Below, one piece after another: positions 55,343 through 64,000 of a stretch of DNA of 64,000 bases (positions are counted from its first letter, which is position 1; the number at the start of each line of letters is the position of its first letter). Where the stretch lies: the NCBI GenBank assembly GCA_021604665.1, contig BQJK01000004.1, positions 62,001 through 126,000 on the forward strand, read 5' to 3'. The translations under genes were made by a program, and so were the position numbers. Below the pieces are notes generated by a model that was not told the DNA's origin, made no database searches, and saw only the letters and a program-made list of their open reading frames with translations. This stretch comes from Rhodomicrobium sp. GTDB taxonomy: Bacteria > Pseudomonadota > Alphaproteobacteria > Rhizobiales > HXMU1428-3.

Positions 55343-57403
55343 ATGCTGAAAAAAATCATAAACAACACCTATTGGGGCGATAAAATTGCAGACACTGTCA
55401 GCAATTACATCAGCTATACCCGCGCCCATTCAGAAAATATCTTCGAGCCGGAAGATATGGAAAATTTCTTCCGCCAGCATGACCCCTTCATATTAGGTGT
55501 CTGGCACGGGCAGTTTCTGCTCATCCCGACCATCCGCCCTGATGACATCTCAGCCAGCATCGTGGTTGGTCGCCACGGCGATGCGGAACTGGCCGCCAAA
55601 GTGGTCTCCCGCTTCGGTGTTAAAGCCATAAGAGGCTCCGGCGCTGGTGGCCGCCGCAGCATGAAAGACCGCGGCGGCGCAAAAGTCCTCATGCAGGCCA
55701 TCCGCGCGCTTAATAAAGGCGACTGCATCGTCTCAACAGCCGATGTCCCGCCGGGTCCGGCGCAAAAAGTCGGTGATGGTATCATAACAATGGCCCGCCT
55801 TTCAGGCCGTCCAATTATCCCGGCTGCCATGGCCACAAAACGGGCGATCACCTTAAAAAGCTGGAGCCGCCTAACAATCAATCTGCCCTATTCAAAATGC
55901 GCCCTTGTCTGCGATAACCCTATCCACATCCCAAGAGACTGCACAGAACAAGAAGCCGAGCAGTATAGGCTAAAATTAGAAGCCGCCATGGGCCGGGTCA
56001 CCAAACGGGCTTATGAGCTGGTTGGCCGCAGCCCCAAAAAAATCGCCCCCCATTGGGAGCGCTCGTTAAAGCCGGGGCTAGGCTTCACAGGCTACCGCCT
56101 GCTGACAAACCTTGCCAAACCCCTCGCCCCCTATCTCTTCCGCTATCGCCTCCGCCAGGGCAAAGAGCTGGCCGAGCGCGAGCAAGAACGTTATGGCATC
56201 GCAGCTCTGCCCCGGCCAACTGGTCAGCTATGGTGGCTACATGCCGCCAGCGTCGGTGAGGCAAACGCCGTGCTGCCGCTAATAGAAACCCTGTTGCACC
56301 GCAACCCTGAGCTCCACATTCTCCTCACAACCGGCACAGTGACCTCAGCTGCTGAAATGCAGAAGAAACTACCAGAGCGGGCTTTTCATCAGTTCATTCC
56401 ACTGGATAATAAAAAGTTTGTCCATAATTTCCTATCCTATTGGCGCCCCTCGCTGGCGGCATTTGTCGAATCTGAAATTTGGCCAAATCTCATCATGGGC
56501 GTTAAAGCGCGGGGCATACCCTTACTGTTGATCAATGGTCGCATGTCCAAGCGCTCATTCAAGCGCTGGTTTAAAAAGCCAGGCATGTCGCGACCTATTT
56601 TTGGCCGTTTTAATGCCATCCTCGCCCGCAATGCGGTTGATAAACGACATCTCATCAGCCTTGGCTGTGAGAATGTCATCCTAAGCGGTAACCTGAAAAT
56701 TGATGCCCCTCCCCTCCCCTATGAAACGGATGAACTTGCAAAGCTGCGCGCGACTATAGGTGATCGCCCGGTCCTGTTGGCCGCCAGCACCCATGCCGGC
56801 GAAGAAGAAATAATCGCCGAAGCCCATAAGATGATCGCGCTAGATTATCCAGATGCGCTCACCATCATTGCGCCGCGCCATCCAAATCGCAGAGCGGAGA
56901 TCGTTGATACCCTAACCGGGGAGCGGCTTAACCTACAGCTTCGTAGTGAAGTAAAACCGCCAAATCGCAGCACCAATATTTATATTGCAGATACTATGGG
57001 CGAACTTGGCCTCTTCTACGCCCTTGCAAACCTCGCCTTTATCGGCGGCTCTTTGATCAAACATGGCGGCCAAAATCCAATAGAGGCTATTCGCCTTGGC
57101 ACAACGGTTATGACAGGGCCTCACACCGGCAATTTCACAGATAGCTATGATGAGCTCATCCGCCGCAACGGGGCATTCAGGGTCCACTCCGCCAAAGATA
57201 TTGCGGCCAAAACCATTGATCTTTTGCAAAACCCAGCGCAACATGAAGTTATAAAAGAAGGGGCAGACGCGGCGTTAGAGTATCTTAGCGGCGCAATGGA
57301 GATAACCATAAAAACAATGGAGAGCTACCTTGCCCCCGGCTCCGCCCCACAGCAGATGACCACGAAAACCATAGGCAGCGAGAAAGGCCCCTCCACCACA
57401 TGA
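55343..57403 (+). CDS. waaA: Fusion of DUF374 acyltransferase-like domain and Kdo transferase WaaA
   Basis: One frame of 686 residues with two enzymes. Domain 1 (about 1-235) is a DUF374 protein, related to lysophospholipid acyltransferases, with VWHGQF (His55) and TADVPPGPAQKVGDG (Asp134). Domain 2 (about 245-675) is 3-deoxy-D-manno-octulosonic acid transferase WaaA/KdtA, which adds Kdo to lipid A: catalytic Glu in LHAASVGE (306), ESEIWPN (378), and FIGGSLIKHGGQNPIEA. These are normally two separate neighbouring genes; no stop or start separates them here. It overlaps lpxK by four bases. Whether the product is cleaved is unknown. Confidence 0.9.
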   Translation: MLKKIINNTYWGDKIADTVSNYISYTRAHSENIFEPEDMENFFRQHDPFILGVWHGQFLLIPTIRPDDISASIVVGRHGDAELAAKVVSRFGVKAIRGSGAGGRRSMKDRGGAKVLMQAIRALNKGDCIVSTADVPPGPAQKVGDGIITMARLSGRPIIPAAMATKRAITLKSWSRLTINLPYSKCALVCDNPIHIPRDCTEQEAEQYRLKLEAAMGRVTKRAYELVGRSPKKIAPHWERSLKPGLGFTGYRLLTNLAKPLAPYLFRYRLRQGKELAEREQERYGIAALPRPTGQLWWLHAASVGEANAVLPLIETLLHRNPELHILLTTGTVTSAAEMQKKLPERAFHQFIPLDNKKFVHNFLSYWRPSLAAFVESEIWPNLIMGVKARGIPLLLINGRMSKRSFKRWFKKPGMSRPIFGRFNAILARNAVDKRHLISLGCENVILSGNLKIDAPPLPYETDELAKLRATIGDRPVLLAASTHAGEEEIIAEAHKMIALDYPDALTIIAPRHPNRRAEIVDTLTGERLNLQLRSEVKPPNRSTNIYIADTMGELGLFYALANLAFIGGSLIKHGGQNPIEAIRLGTTVMTGPHTGNFTDSYDELIRRNGAFRVHSAKDIAAKTIDLLQNPAQHEVIKEGADAALEYLSGAMEITIKTMESYLAPGSAPQQMTTKTIGSEKGPSTT

Positions 57404-58437
57404 CGCTTCACCCTCCAAGTTGGTGGCAGAATGAAACAGGCCGCATACTGCCAAAATATCTGGCACCGCTAGGCAATCTCTATGGGGCAATTGTCAAAGC
57501 GCGCTTTCGCTACACCAAACAATATGAGTGCCGCCTGCCTGTTGTCTGCATTGGCAACTTCACACAAGGTGGCACCGGCAAAACACCCATATCCATCAAG
57601 CTTGCCAGCATGATGCAACAAGAAGGCTGGCAACCAACCTTCCTCAGCCGCGGCTATAAAGGTAAAACCGCCGGCCCGATATTGGTTGATAGTGAAATTC
57701 ACAACGCAGAAGATGTCGGCGATGAACCGCTCCTACTCACCCGCCAGGCCCCGACCATCGTCGCAAAAAACCGCGTCGATGGCATCTGGCTGATTGAGCA
57801 ACGCAAAAGCAATTTCGTCATTCTGGATGATGGATTCCAGAACCCAACAGTGCGCAAAAATATTTCAATCATCGCAATAGATAGCGCAACCGGCCTTGGC
57901 AATTACCGTATTTTCCCAGCCGGACCATTGCGCGCCCCACTGGATTTCCAGCTTGCTAGAGCAGACGCCATCATCGTCACTGGCGGCAATTCAGAGAGGA
58001 TATTCACAGAGCTGAAAACCAAATATGAGTTTAAAAACCCCATATTAAGCGGCAGCTTGCGCCCGGTTGAAGACACAGGCTGGGTGAAGGATAAGCCCAT
58101 TCTGGCTTATGCAGGTATTGCCCGGCCTGAAAAGCTGTTCGGCAGCCTGCAAAAAGCTGGCGGCAAAGTGATCCGCCGCATCCCTTTCCCCGATCATCAC
58201 CAGTTCACCGCCAAAGATGCCAACCTTTTAACAAAGCTAGCACTGGCAGATGACCTCCAGCTAATCACCACAGAGAAAGACCTTGTCCGCATCACAGACA
58301 AGCAGAGCCATCAGCTCCGCGCTTTAAAACGCATGAGCCGGGCATTCCCGGTAGAATTTGTTTTTGATGAAGATGGCGAAGCGACCCTGTTGCAGTTAAT
58401 ACAATCACACTTCCCCCGGCCACCTAAACCTGAGTGA
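57400..58437 (+). CDS. lpxK: Tetraacyldisaccharide 4'-kinase
   Basis: Phosphorylates the lipid A disaccharide at the 4' position in the inner membrane. The 345-residue protein has an N-terminal hydrophobic helix, the P-loop VCIGNFTQGGTGKTP, SRGYKGK, DVGDEPLLL and LDDGFQNP, the LpxK hallmarks. It overlaps the WaaA fusion gene by ATGA, giving coupled translation of two successive lipid A-Kdo steps. Confidence 0.94.
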   Translation: MTLHPPSWWQNETGRILPKYLAPLGNLYGAIVKARFRYTKQYECRLPVVCIGNFTQGGTGKTPISIKLASMMQQEGWQPTFLSRGYKGKTAGPILVDSEIHNAEDVGDEPLLLTRQAPTIVAKNRVDGIWLIEQRKSNFVILDDGFQNPTVRKNISIIAIDSATGLGNYRIFPAGPLRAPLDFQLARADAIIVTGGNSERIFTELKTKYEFKNPILSGSLRPVEDTGWVKDKPILAYAGIARPEKLFGSLQKAGGKVIRRIPFPDHHQFTAKDANLLTKLALADDLQLITTEKDLVRITDKQSHQLRALKRMSRAFPVEFVFDEDGEATLLQLIQSHFPRPPKPE

Positions 58438-58443
58438 TGCAAT

Positions 58444-58668
58444 TTAGCGAATGCCCCGGCGCGCTTTTTCCGCCGATAAGGCCGCAACAGCCGTCGCATA
58501 CGCCTCTTGCGAGGGAACATCCCAATATTTCAGCTGCTCCAGCTGAATTTGACCGCCCGTTACAGCACAGATCACATAATCCCCCGGTGACAACACCTGA
58601 AACTCACCATCCAGAAATTTGATCTCAGCTTGGCGTTGCTTACCAAGTAATCTATCAAACCGGTTCAT
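58444..58668 (-). CDS. DUF2093 family protein
   Basis: A 74-residue protein with AEIKFLDGEFQVLSPGDYVICAVTG and IQLEQLKYWDVPSQEAY, the DUF2093 signature. Unknown function; commonly placed right after lpxK in alphaproteobacteria. It is convergent with lpxK with 6 bp between the stops. Confidence 0.88.
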   Translation of the reverse strand: MNRFDRLLGKQRQAEIKFLDGEFQVLSPGDYVICAVTGGQIQLEQLKYWDVPSQEAYATAVAALSAEKARRGIR

Positions 58669-58829
58669 ATATCTCTAACCTTCCAGAATTTGTATCAATA
58701 CAGCCGCCAAAAGTGTCGCCAATTCTGGCGAGTGATACGATGACGATGAATACTATATTGTGATCTTGCCCGCGAGTTTGCCTTATTTCTTTTTAGAAAA
58801 CAACGCACCGGGCTTGGCTTTTTAGCCCA

Positions 58830-60470
58830 TTAAAACAAACTTCCCTGCGGCTCATCACCCTTATCAGCAGATTTATAGCCAGCTTTGGCCTTGCTTTTTT
58901 GAGGCTTCTTTTTCTGAGCAACAGATTTTTGAGTGTTTTTTTTACTGGCGCCATCACCCGGCTCACCGCCGACAACCTCAGTCCAAACCCGCCCATCGCT
59001 AAATTCCAACTCAAGCCGCGCGCCACCAGAAAGCCCCGCCCCCTGACGCAGCATATCTCCCGCCTCATCGCGCACCAGCGCAAAGCCCCGCCGCAAGGCA
59101 CTTTGGTAACTCAGTGAGTTCAGTAATTGCCCAAGCCCCAAAAGCCGTTGCCGGCGCTGCTGTAACCCATTATGAAATGTCCGCGCTTGTCGCTCGTGCA
59201 GCTGCGTCAGCGTTTGCCGGCTGCGCACAACAGCATGCAGCATCGCCTGTGGGCGCAGCCCCGTTTGCTGCTGAGTTAATTTTTGCCTTTGCCAGCGCAG
59301 GCGGCCTGTTAAATGATGCCGCAAAGCACGAGAATAAAGCCTAACCCGCTCACGGCCCCGCTCCACTGGCAGCTTCAAGAGATTGGGCTGCAAGCGCCCG
59401 TCATACCTTTGAAACTGGCTGCGCTTTGTGCGTGCAAAATGCGTTAGCCCCTGAGCCAACCGCTGGCCTGCCCCATCCAGCCGCTGCCGGGGAATACCAA
59501 CAAGATCAATCAACCGAGGCAAGCCCCGCGCCGCGCTTTTTAAATGGGTTTTATGCATCAAAAGCCCGCGCCGCACAGCTTTCACATGGCGATGCCTAAG
59601 GTCGCCCATCCGCTCTTGCAGCTCAGAGAATTTCGGCACAGCCCATTCAGCTGCCTTGGTCGGCGTTGGCGCGCGGGCATCCGCCGCATAATCAATTAAC
59701 GTCCAGTCCGTCTCATGGCCCACAGCTGAAATCAGCGGAATGTCACTATTCGCAGCAGCCCGGGCCACAGCTTCTTCATTAAAACTCCAGAGATCCTCAA
59801 GCGAGCCACCGCCCCGCGCCACAATTAACACATCAGGCCGCGGCACGGCGCCGCCGGGGGCAATCTTATTAAACCCTTCAATGGCATTGGTTATCTCACG
59901 CGCACTGGTCTCTCCCTGCACCCTAACCGGCCAAAGCAGCACATGCACCGGAAACCGCTCGCGAAACCCATGCATCATATCCCTGATCACCGCTCCAGAC
60001 GGCGAAGTTACAATGCCCACAACCTGCGGCATATAAGGCAAGCGGCGCTTGCGCTCTTCGGCAAACAACCCTTCAGCCGCCAGCTTCTTTTTCCGCTCTT
60101 CAAGCAGCGCCATCAGCGCGCCCTGGCCCGCCGGTTCAATCTGGTCAATAACGATCTGGTATTTTGATTGCCCCGGAAAGGTTGTAAGCTTGCCGCTGGC
60201 AATCACCTCAAGCCCTTGCTCAGGTCTGATCGATAAAGAAGCCGCCTTCCCCCGCCAGATCACGCCAGAAATCACCGATTTATCATCTTTAAGATCAAGA
60301 TAAATATGACCCGAGGCCGGCGTGCTCACCCGGCCTAACTCGCCGCGCACCCGTACGTAAGAAAATTCAGTTTCAATGAAAGATTTAACCTTGCCAGAAA
60401 GCTCTGAAACGGTGAATTCAGGCGCATTGCTTTGTGCCATTTTTTTCTTACCGTCAAAATCAAATTCCAT
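58830..60470 (-). CDS. xseA: Exodeoxyribonuclease VII large subunit
   Basis: Large subunit of the single-strand DNA exonuclease VII. An N-terminal OB-fold (VRGELGRVSTPASGHIYLDLKDD) precedes the nuclease domain with IVTSPSGAVIRDMMHGFRER, RGGGSLEDLWSFNEE and ISAVGHETDWTLIDYAADARAPTPTKAAE. The coiled-coil C-terminus carries an extra Lys-rich tail. The 546-residue length is slightly long because of this tail. The ATG at 60440 (MAQSNAPEF) is an alternative start that matches relatives better. Confidence 0.93.
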   Translation of the reverse strand: MEFDFDGKKKMAQSNAPEFTVSELSGKVKSFIETEFSYVRVRGELGRVSTPASGHIYLDLKDDKSVISGVIWRGKAASLSIRPEQGLEVIASGKLTTFPGQSKYQIVIDQIEPAGQGALMALLEERKKKLAAEGLFAEERKRRLPYMPQVVGIVTSPSGAVIRDMMHGFRERFPVHVLLWPVRVQGETSAREITNAIEGFNKIAPGGAVPRPDVLIVARGGGSLEDLWSFNEEAVARAAANSDIPLISAVGHETDWTLIDYAADARAPTPTKAAEWAVPKFSELQERMGDLRHRHVKAVRRGLLMHKTHLKSAARGLPRLIDLVGIPRQRLDGAGQRLAQGLTHFARTKRSQFQRYDGRLQPNLLKLPVERGRERVRLYSRALRHHLTGRLRWQRQKLTQQQTGLRPQAMLHAVVRSRQTLTQLHERQARTFHNGLQQRRQRLLGLGQLLNSLSYQSALRRGFALVRDEAGDMLRQGAGLSGGARLELEFSDGRVWTEVVGGEPGDGASKKNTQKSVAQKKKPQKSKAKAGYKSADKGDEPQGSLF

Positions 60471-60859
60471 TAGTCAGCTCTTTCTGTAATCTCAAAACCA
60501 TCTCACCATAAACGCCATCTCAAAGTAAAAGGTGTGCCCATCTCAATGAGTGTTCCCCCGCAATAAGTGATACTCCATAGCATACCCCCCGCCACTATCA
60601 TAAAAGGAAGACTGCCAGGTAGCAGATAAGATGGTTCCCAATAAGCCCTTGCAAATTACAATGAGAAACAGGCTCATTAAAGGCCCAGAGCGACCATAAG
60701 CCCGTCTATACACCACTTTCAGCACTGGTATTTCGGCTCAGAAACCTTCAGAAAGACCATTTCGTCCCTTGACAGCTAATATACGAATGCTAGGGCTAAA
60801 CAACCAAGCAGCCATTCAATTAGCTGGAACAACACCCCCTATTTAACGGATCACCTCTT
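60471..60859. other. Divergent intergenic region of about 390 bp between xseA and purD
   Basis: Holds both leaders. A TTGACA at 60769-60774 with TAGGGC 16 bp later is a candidate purD promoter. No gene was accepted; a 60-residue minus-strand frame (60543-60725) lacks coding character. Confidence 0.45.
60769..60796 (+). promoter_or_regulatory. purD: Candidate purD promoter
   Basis: A perfect -35 hexamer TTGACA (60769-60774) is followed after 16 bp by TAGGGC (60791-60796), a poor -10 match. It is 64-91 bp upstream of the purD start and in the right direction. Prediction only. Confidence 0.35.
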
Positions 60860-62131
60860 ATGAACATTCTCCTCATCGGATCTGGCGGGCGCGAACATGC
60901 CCTCGCCTGGAAAATTAGCAAAAGCCCGCTCCTCGGCACCCTTTATATTGCCCCCGGCAATGGCGGCATGGTCAGCCTTGGCACCCAAACAGATCTTGAT
61001 GTATCCGATCATCAGGCGGTCATCAGCTTTGCGCAAAAAAATGATATAGAATTAGTAGTTATAGGCCCTGAAGCACCGCTGGTTGCAGGTCTCTCTGATG
61101 ATCTGGCAGCAGATGGCATCTTAAGCTTCGGCCCCTCAAAAGCCGCTGCCCAGCTTGAAGGCTCCAAAGGTTTCACCAAAGACATCTGCCGTGATTATAA
61201 CATTCCAACCGCCGCCTATGGCCGTTTTGATAATGCCGCAAGCGCCAAAGCCTATATTCAAGACCACAGCGCCCCCATCGTCATTAAGGCAGATGGGCTG
61301 GCCGCTGGCAAAGGCGTTATAATGGCAGAAACCAACGAACAAGCCCTGGCCGCCATTGATGATTGCTTTGATGGCAGCTTTGGGGAAGCTGGTGCAGAAC
61401 TGGTGATAGAGGAATGGCTACACGGCGAAGAAGCCAGCTTTTTCGTACTAACAGATGGCGAAACCGCGCTCCCCCTCGCCACAGCACAGGATCATAAGCG
61501 CGCCTATGATGGCGATGAAGGCCCCAACACCGGCGGCATGGGCGCCTACTCCCCTGCCCCGGTTATGACAGAGGCTCTCATAAAGCAAACCATGCAAGAA
61601 ATTATTGAGCCAACTGTGAAAGCCATGAAAGATAAAGGCACCCCCTATAAGGGTGTGCTCTATGCCGGGCTGATGTTGACCAAAGACGGGCCCAAGCTGA
61701 TAGAATATAACGCCCGCTTCGGCGACCCGGAATGCCAGGTTCTCATGACCCGCCTCGCCTCGGATATTGTCCCGGCGCTCAAAGCCGTCGCCAATGGCAC
61801 ACTGGAAGGTGTGAAACTGAATTGGCATGATGAAACTGCCATCACCGTGGTTATGGCTGCCAACGGCTATCCAGGTGCTTATGAAAAGGGAAGTGAGATT
61901 AAAGGCCTTGAAACTGCAGGCGCCCCGGAAGATGTGATTATATTTCACGCTGGCACCAAAAAAGAAGGCGGCAAAACCCTCGCGATCGGCGGCCGCGTCC
62001 TCAACATCACAGCCACCGGCAGCTCAGTCAAAATTGCGCAGGAAAAAGCTTATAACGCCATTTCTAAAATCGACTGGCCAGAAGGTTTCTGCCGCAAGGA
62101 CATCGGTTGGCGGGCGATAAAGCAGGCATAA
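60860..62131 (+). CDS. purD: Phosphoribosylamine-glycine ligase
   Basis: Purine pathway enzyme joining phosphoribosylamine and glycine with ATP. ATP-grasp fold; blocks [51 protein letters not shown] and [14 protein letters not shown]. The 423-residue length is typical. It is divergent from xseA, a common alphaproteobacterial arrangement. A patatin gene follows 171 bp later. Confidence 0.95.
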   Translation: MNILLIGSGGREHALAWKISKSPLLGTLYIAPGNGGMVSLGTQTDLDVSDHQAVISFAQKNDIELVVIGPEAPLVAGLSDDLAADGILSFGPSKAAAQLEGSKGFTKDICRDYNIPTAAYGRFDNAASAKAYIQDHSAPIVIKADGLAAGKGVIMAETNEQALAAIDDCFDGSFGEAGAELVIEEWLHGEEASFFVLTDGETALPLATAQDHKRAYDGDEGPNTGGMGAYSPAPVMTEALIKQTMQEIIEPTVKAMKDKGTPYKGVLYAGLMLTKDGPKLIEYNARFGDPECQVLMTRLASDIVPALKAVANGTLEGVKLNWHDETAITVVMAANGYPGAYEKGSEIKGLETAGAPEDVIIFHAGTKKEGGKTLAIGGRVLNITATGSSVKIAQEKAYNAISKIDWPEGFCRKDIGWRAIKQA

Positions 62132-62302
62132 TCATTTTGTGCAAACATGAGCGATGATAAAAGAACCAGGCACTGATCAGATCTGGCCTAAAATTGTCCA
62201 AAACAAACGCAAATTTAGGTAGCCTAGAGCGTTGTTTTATCCGCTTTAATCACTAAATAATGACTTAGCAGCAACTATACCGGCTTTTACTAAAGGCAAA
62301 TC

Positions 62303-63142
62303 ATGTCTCATTCTGTCTCCAATATCGGTTTGGCTCTTGGCGGCGGTGGTGCCAGAGGCCTGGCACATATCAAAATCCTGCAGGTGCTTGATGAATTTGC
62401 CATCCGCCCCAAAGAAATTGCAGGCACCTCCATGGGCGCCCTTGTCGGCAGCCTCTACGCCGCTGGCATGTCCGGGTTAGAGATTGAAGATTACAGCAGA
62501 GATATTTTCTCAAAACGCACCGAGCTGTTAAAACGGCTCTACGGCAACCGCCCGCCAAAATGGCTCAGCCTGATTAACTTCTCAACACCGGCCATTTTAA
62601 ATGCCGAAACCTTCTTTGAAATGATACTGCCTCAGAGTTTGCCAGCATCTTTTGAAGAGCTTGCCATCCCCTTTCATGCCATCACTGCAGATTTCTATAC
62701 CCAGGAAATTCATGTCATTAACAGCGGGCCCTTACTGCCAGCAATCGCTGCCAGCTCCGCTCTCCCTGCTCTGCTCACACCTGTCGAAATTGAAGGCCGC
62801 GTGCTGATAGATGGCGGCTTCGTCAACCCATTGCCCTATGATGTCATTAAGGACCGCGTCGGCCTAACCATTGCGGTTGATGTCACAGGGGAACCCGCCC
62901 GCTTGGCCGGCAAAATCCCAAACAGCATGAATGCCCTCATTGGTGCCAGCCAAATCATGTTGCGCTCACTAACCAACGCAATGATTAAAAATCACAAACC
63001 AGACATCCTCATCGCTCCAACCGTTGGTCGCTATAACGTTCTTGATTATTTTAAGATAGAAGACATCCTACTCCAGTCAGAAACAGCAGCAGATGAGCTG
63101 CGCCGCCAACTGGAAACAACCCTTAAAATCATTGATGCTTAA
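62303..63142 (+). CDS. Patatin-like phospholipase (RssA type)
   Basis: A 279-residue serine lipase-like protein. The oxyanion motif GGGGARGLAHI is at about 12-22, the catalytic Ser in AGTSMGALVG (G-x-S-x-G), and the catalytic Asp in DGGFVNPLP. NYSRDIF-type loop and C-terminal helical bundle follow. No signal peptide, so it should be cytoplasmic or membrane-associated. Substrate unknown. It is convergent with tadA with 4 bp between the two genes. Confidence 0.88.
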   Translation: MSHSVSNIGLALGGGGARGLAHIKILQVLDEFAIRPKEIAGTSMGALVGSLYAAGMSGLEIEDYSRDIFSKRTELLKRLYGNRPPKWLSLINFSTPAILNAETFFEMILPQSLPASFEELAIPFHAITADFYTQEIHVINSGPLLPAIAASSALPALLTPVEIEGRVLIDGGFVNPLPYDVIKDRVGLTIAVDVTGEPARLAGKIPNSMNALIGASQIMLRSLTNAMIKNHKPDILIAPTVGRYNVLDYFKIEDILLQSETAADELRRQLETTLKIIDA

Positions 63143-63146
63143 AATC

Positions 63147-63593
63147 TCAGCGCCGGGCGCGGAAAAACTCTTTTAAAAGCTTTGCTGCCGCCACGTCCTC
63201 TATGCCGCCATAAACCTCTGGCGCATGATGGCAGGTCGGCTGATCAAAAAAGCACGCCCCATGTTCAACCCCGCCGCCTTTCGGGTCCGCGCAGCCAAAA
63301 TAAAGCCGCCGCACTCTGGCAAATGAAAGCGCCCCGGCGCACATAGTGCAAGGCTCCAATGTCACATAAAGGTCGCAGCCTGTTAACCGCTCACTGCCAA
63401 GCACCAAAGCGGCTGCCCTGATCGCCAAAATTTCCGCATGGGCCGTAGGGTCAGACTGGGTTACAATTCGATTGCCAGCTTGCGCTAGCAGCCTGCCTTC
63501 AGCAGAAACAATAACCGCCCCAACCGGCACTTCACCCAAATCGGCAGCAATTTTAGCCTCTTCAAGCGCCAGCTCCATATAGGAAATTGCCAT
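63147..63593 (-). CDS. tadA: tRNA-specific adenosine deaminase
   Basis: Deaminates A34 to inosine in tRNA-Arg(ACG). The 148-residue protein has the zinc motifs HAEILAI and PCTMCAGAL and the EVPVGAVIV start block of the cytidine-deaminase fold. An essential enzyme in many bacteria. Divergent from the rluB gene, its usual neighbour in alphaproteobacteria. Confidence 0.93.
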   Translation of the reverse strand: MAISYMELALEEAKIAADLGEVPVGAVIVSAEGRLLAQAGNRIVTQSDPTAHAEILAIRAAALVLGSERLTGCDLYVTLEPCTMCAGALSFARVRRLYFGCADPKGGGVEHGACFFDQPTCHHAPEVYGGIEDVAAAKLLKEFFRARR

Positions 63594-63644
63594 CTATCTT
63601 ACCTTTTCATTGAATCTCAGCAGAATTTGCGACACAACAAAGCC

Positions 63645-64000
63645 ATGACCAAAAAAACACCCCCAGCACCGCGAAAGCCAAACACTGACAGAAGAGCAAA
63701 ACCGCGCTCTGAAGCCAGCGGCCACCATAAGGGCAAGCCCTCAAATAGCGCACGATCAACAGAGAGGCTAAAACCTCGAACTGAAAAAGCCGCGCCCTCA
63801 ACAGAGCCAATGCGCATTGCCAAAGCCATGGCCCGCGCCGGCCTCTGCTCTCGCCGCGAAGCTGAGCGATTTATAGAAGCAGGCCGGGTCACGGTCAACG
63901 GCAAGCTCATAGATAGCCCCGCCCTGAACGTCACTGGCAAAGACAGAATTCTGATAGATGGCGCCCCCCTGCCAGAGGCTGAACCCATCAGATTATGGCG
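63645..64000 (+). CDS. rluB: Ribosomal large-subunit pseudouridine synthase RluB (5' part)
   Basis: The gene runs off the end; 118 complete codons are visible. A basic low-complexity extension of about 55 residues is followed by an S4 RNA-binding domain: MRIAKAMARAGLCSRREAER and FIEAGRVTVNGKLIDSPAL. S4 followed by a pseudouridine synthase domain is the RluB/RsuA family; the catalytic part is outside the window. RluB modifies U2605 of 23S rRNA. The basic N-terminal extension is common in alphaproteobacterial members. Confidence 0.85.
   Translation, partial: MTKKTPPAPRKPNTDRRAKPRSEASGHHKGKPSNSARSTERLKPRTEKAAPSTEPMRIAKAMARAGLCSRREAERFIEAGRVTVNGKLIDSPALNVTGKDRILIDGAPLPEAEPIRLW

Noticed and set aside
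60543-60725. 60-residue minus-strand frame between xseA and purD
   Set aside because: No ribosome-binding site, no family resemblance and no conserved neighbour pattern.

Overview
The window reads as a chromosomal core segment of an alphaproteobacterium, most likely a Hyphomicrobiales (Rhizobiales)-type lineage with intermediate GC content. The reasons are gene families and gene order known from that group: lptM-lysA-DUF4175, cpdR next to an MJ0042 zinc-ribbon gene and ftsEX, metX-metW, hisC-tyrC, ubiA beside a DUF6101-like gene, cysQ-DUF4170-...-waaA-lpxK-DUF2093, and a cytochrome aa3 cluster with the tiny coxF gene, followed by DUF983-SURF1-thrC-M16 peptidase. I saw no prophage, insertion sequence, CRISPR array, rRNA or tRNA. 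Nothing in the sequence allows a genus to be named.

Layout. 1-4.8 kb: end of a probable argH, then lptM, lysA and a DUF4175 membrane protein (+ strand). 4.8-6.6 kb: cpdR and an MJ0042 zinc-ribbon protein (-). 6.8-9.3 kb: ftsE-ftsX-plsC (+). 9.3-15.9 kb: a small conserved protein, a ChaC-type gamma-glutamylcyclotransferase, tyrC and hisC (-), then metX-metW (+) and a methyltransferase (-). 16.1-19.7 kb: gloB, bluB and an NYN/OST-HTH protein (+). 19.9-21.9 kb: phaB and phaA (-). 22.2-25.3 kb: a TIGR01244 protein and a GnnA/GnnB-like pair (+). 25.4-28.0 kb: a peroxiredoxin and a DsbD-like periplasmic protein (-), then YqgE (+). 28.2-43.1 kb: one long minus-strand run, in transcription order ctaC-ctaD, ctaB-coxF-ctaG-ctaE, DUF983-surf1, thrC-M16 peptidase, RimJ-type acetyltransferase and a degenerate-GGDEF/EAL protein. 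Hairpin terminators lie after ctaD, after ctaE and after the EAL gene. 43.1-44.3 kb: an unusually long stretch with no convincing gene. 44.3-52.1 kb: IalB-type protein, PAN-domain cysteine-repeat protein, MATE exporter, gshA, rsmE, ubiA and the DUF6101-like gene. 52.2-58.7 kb: cysQ, DUF4170, an MsbA-like ABC exporter, a fused DUF374-WaaA protein, lpxK and DUF2093. 58.8-64 kb: xseA (-), purD (+), a patatin-like phospholipase (+), tadA (-) and the start of rluB (+).

How the genes work together. Three themes stand out. Envelope biogenesis is covered by lptM (LPS export), waaA and lpxK (lipid A-Kdo), an MsbA-like flippase candidate, and gnnA/gnnB candidates that would place a diamino sugar in lipid A. 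Respiration is covered by the aa3 oxidase subunits and their heme and copper assembly factors. Sulfur and redox metabolism is covered by metX/metW, gshA, ChaC, gloB, peroxiredoxin, the DsbD-like protein and cysQ. The most unusual items are the fused acyltransferase-Kdo transferase, an acidic zinc-ribbon protein with four FliM-like motifs next to the CheY-like gene cpdR, a PAN-domain protein with three strictly spaced four-cysteine repeats, and a 14-bp tandem repeat running into the lptM ribosome-binding site. I did not find a clear new defence or mobile system.
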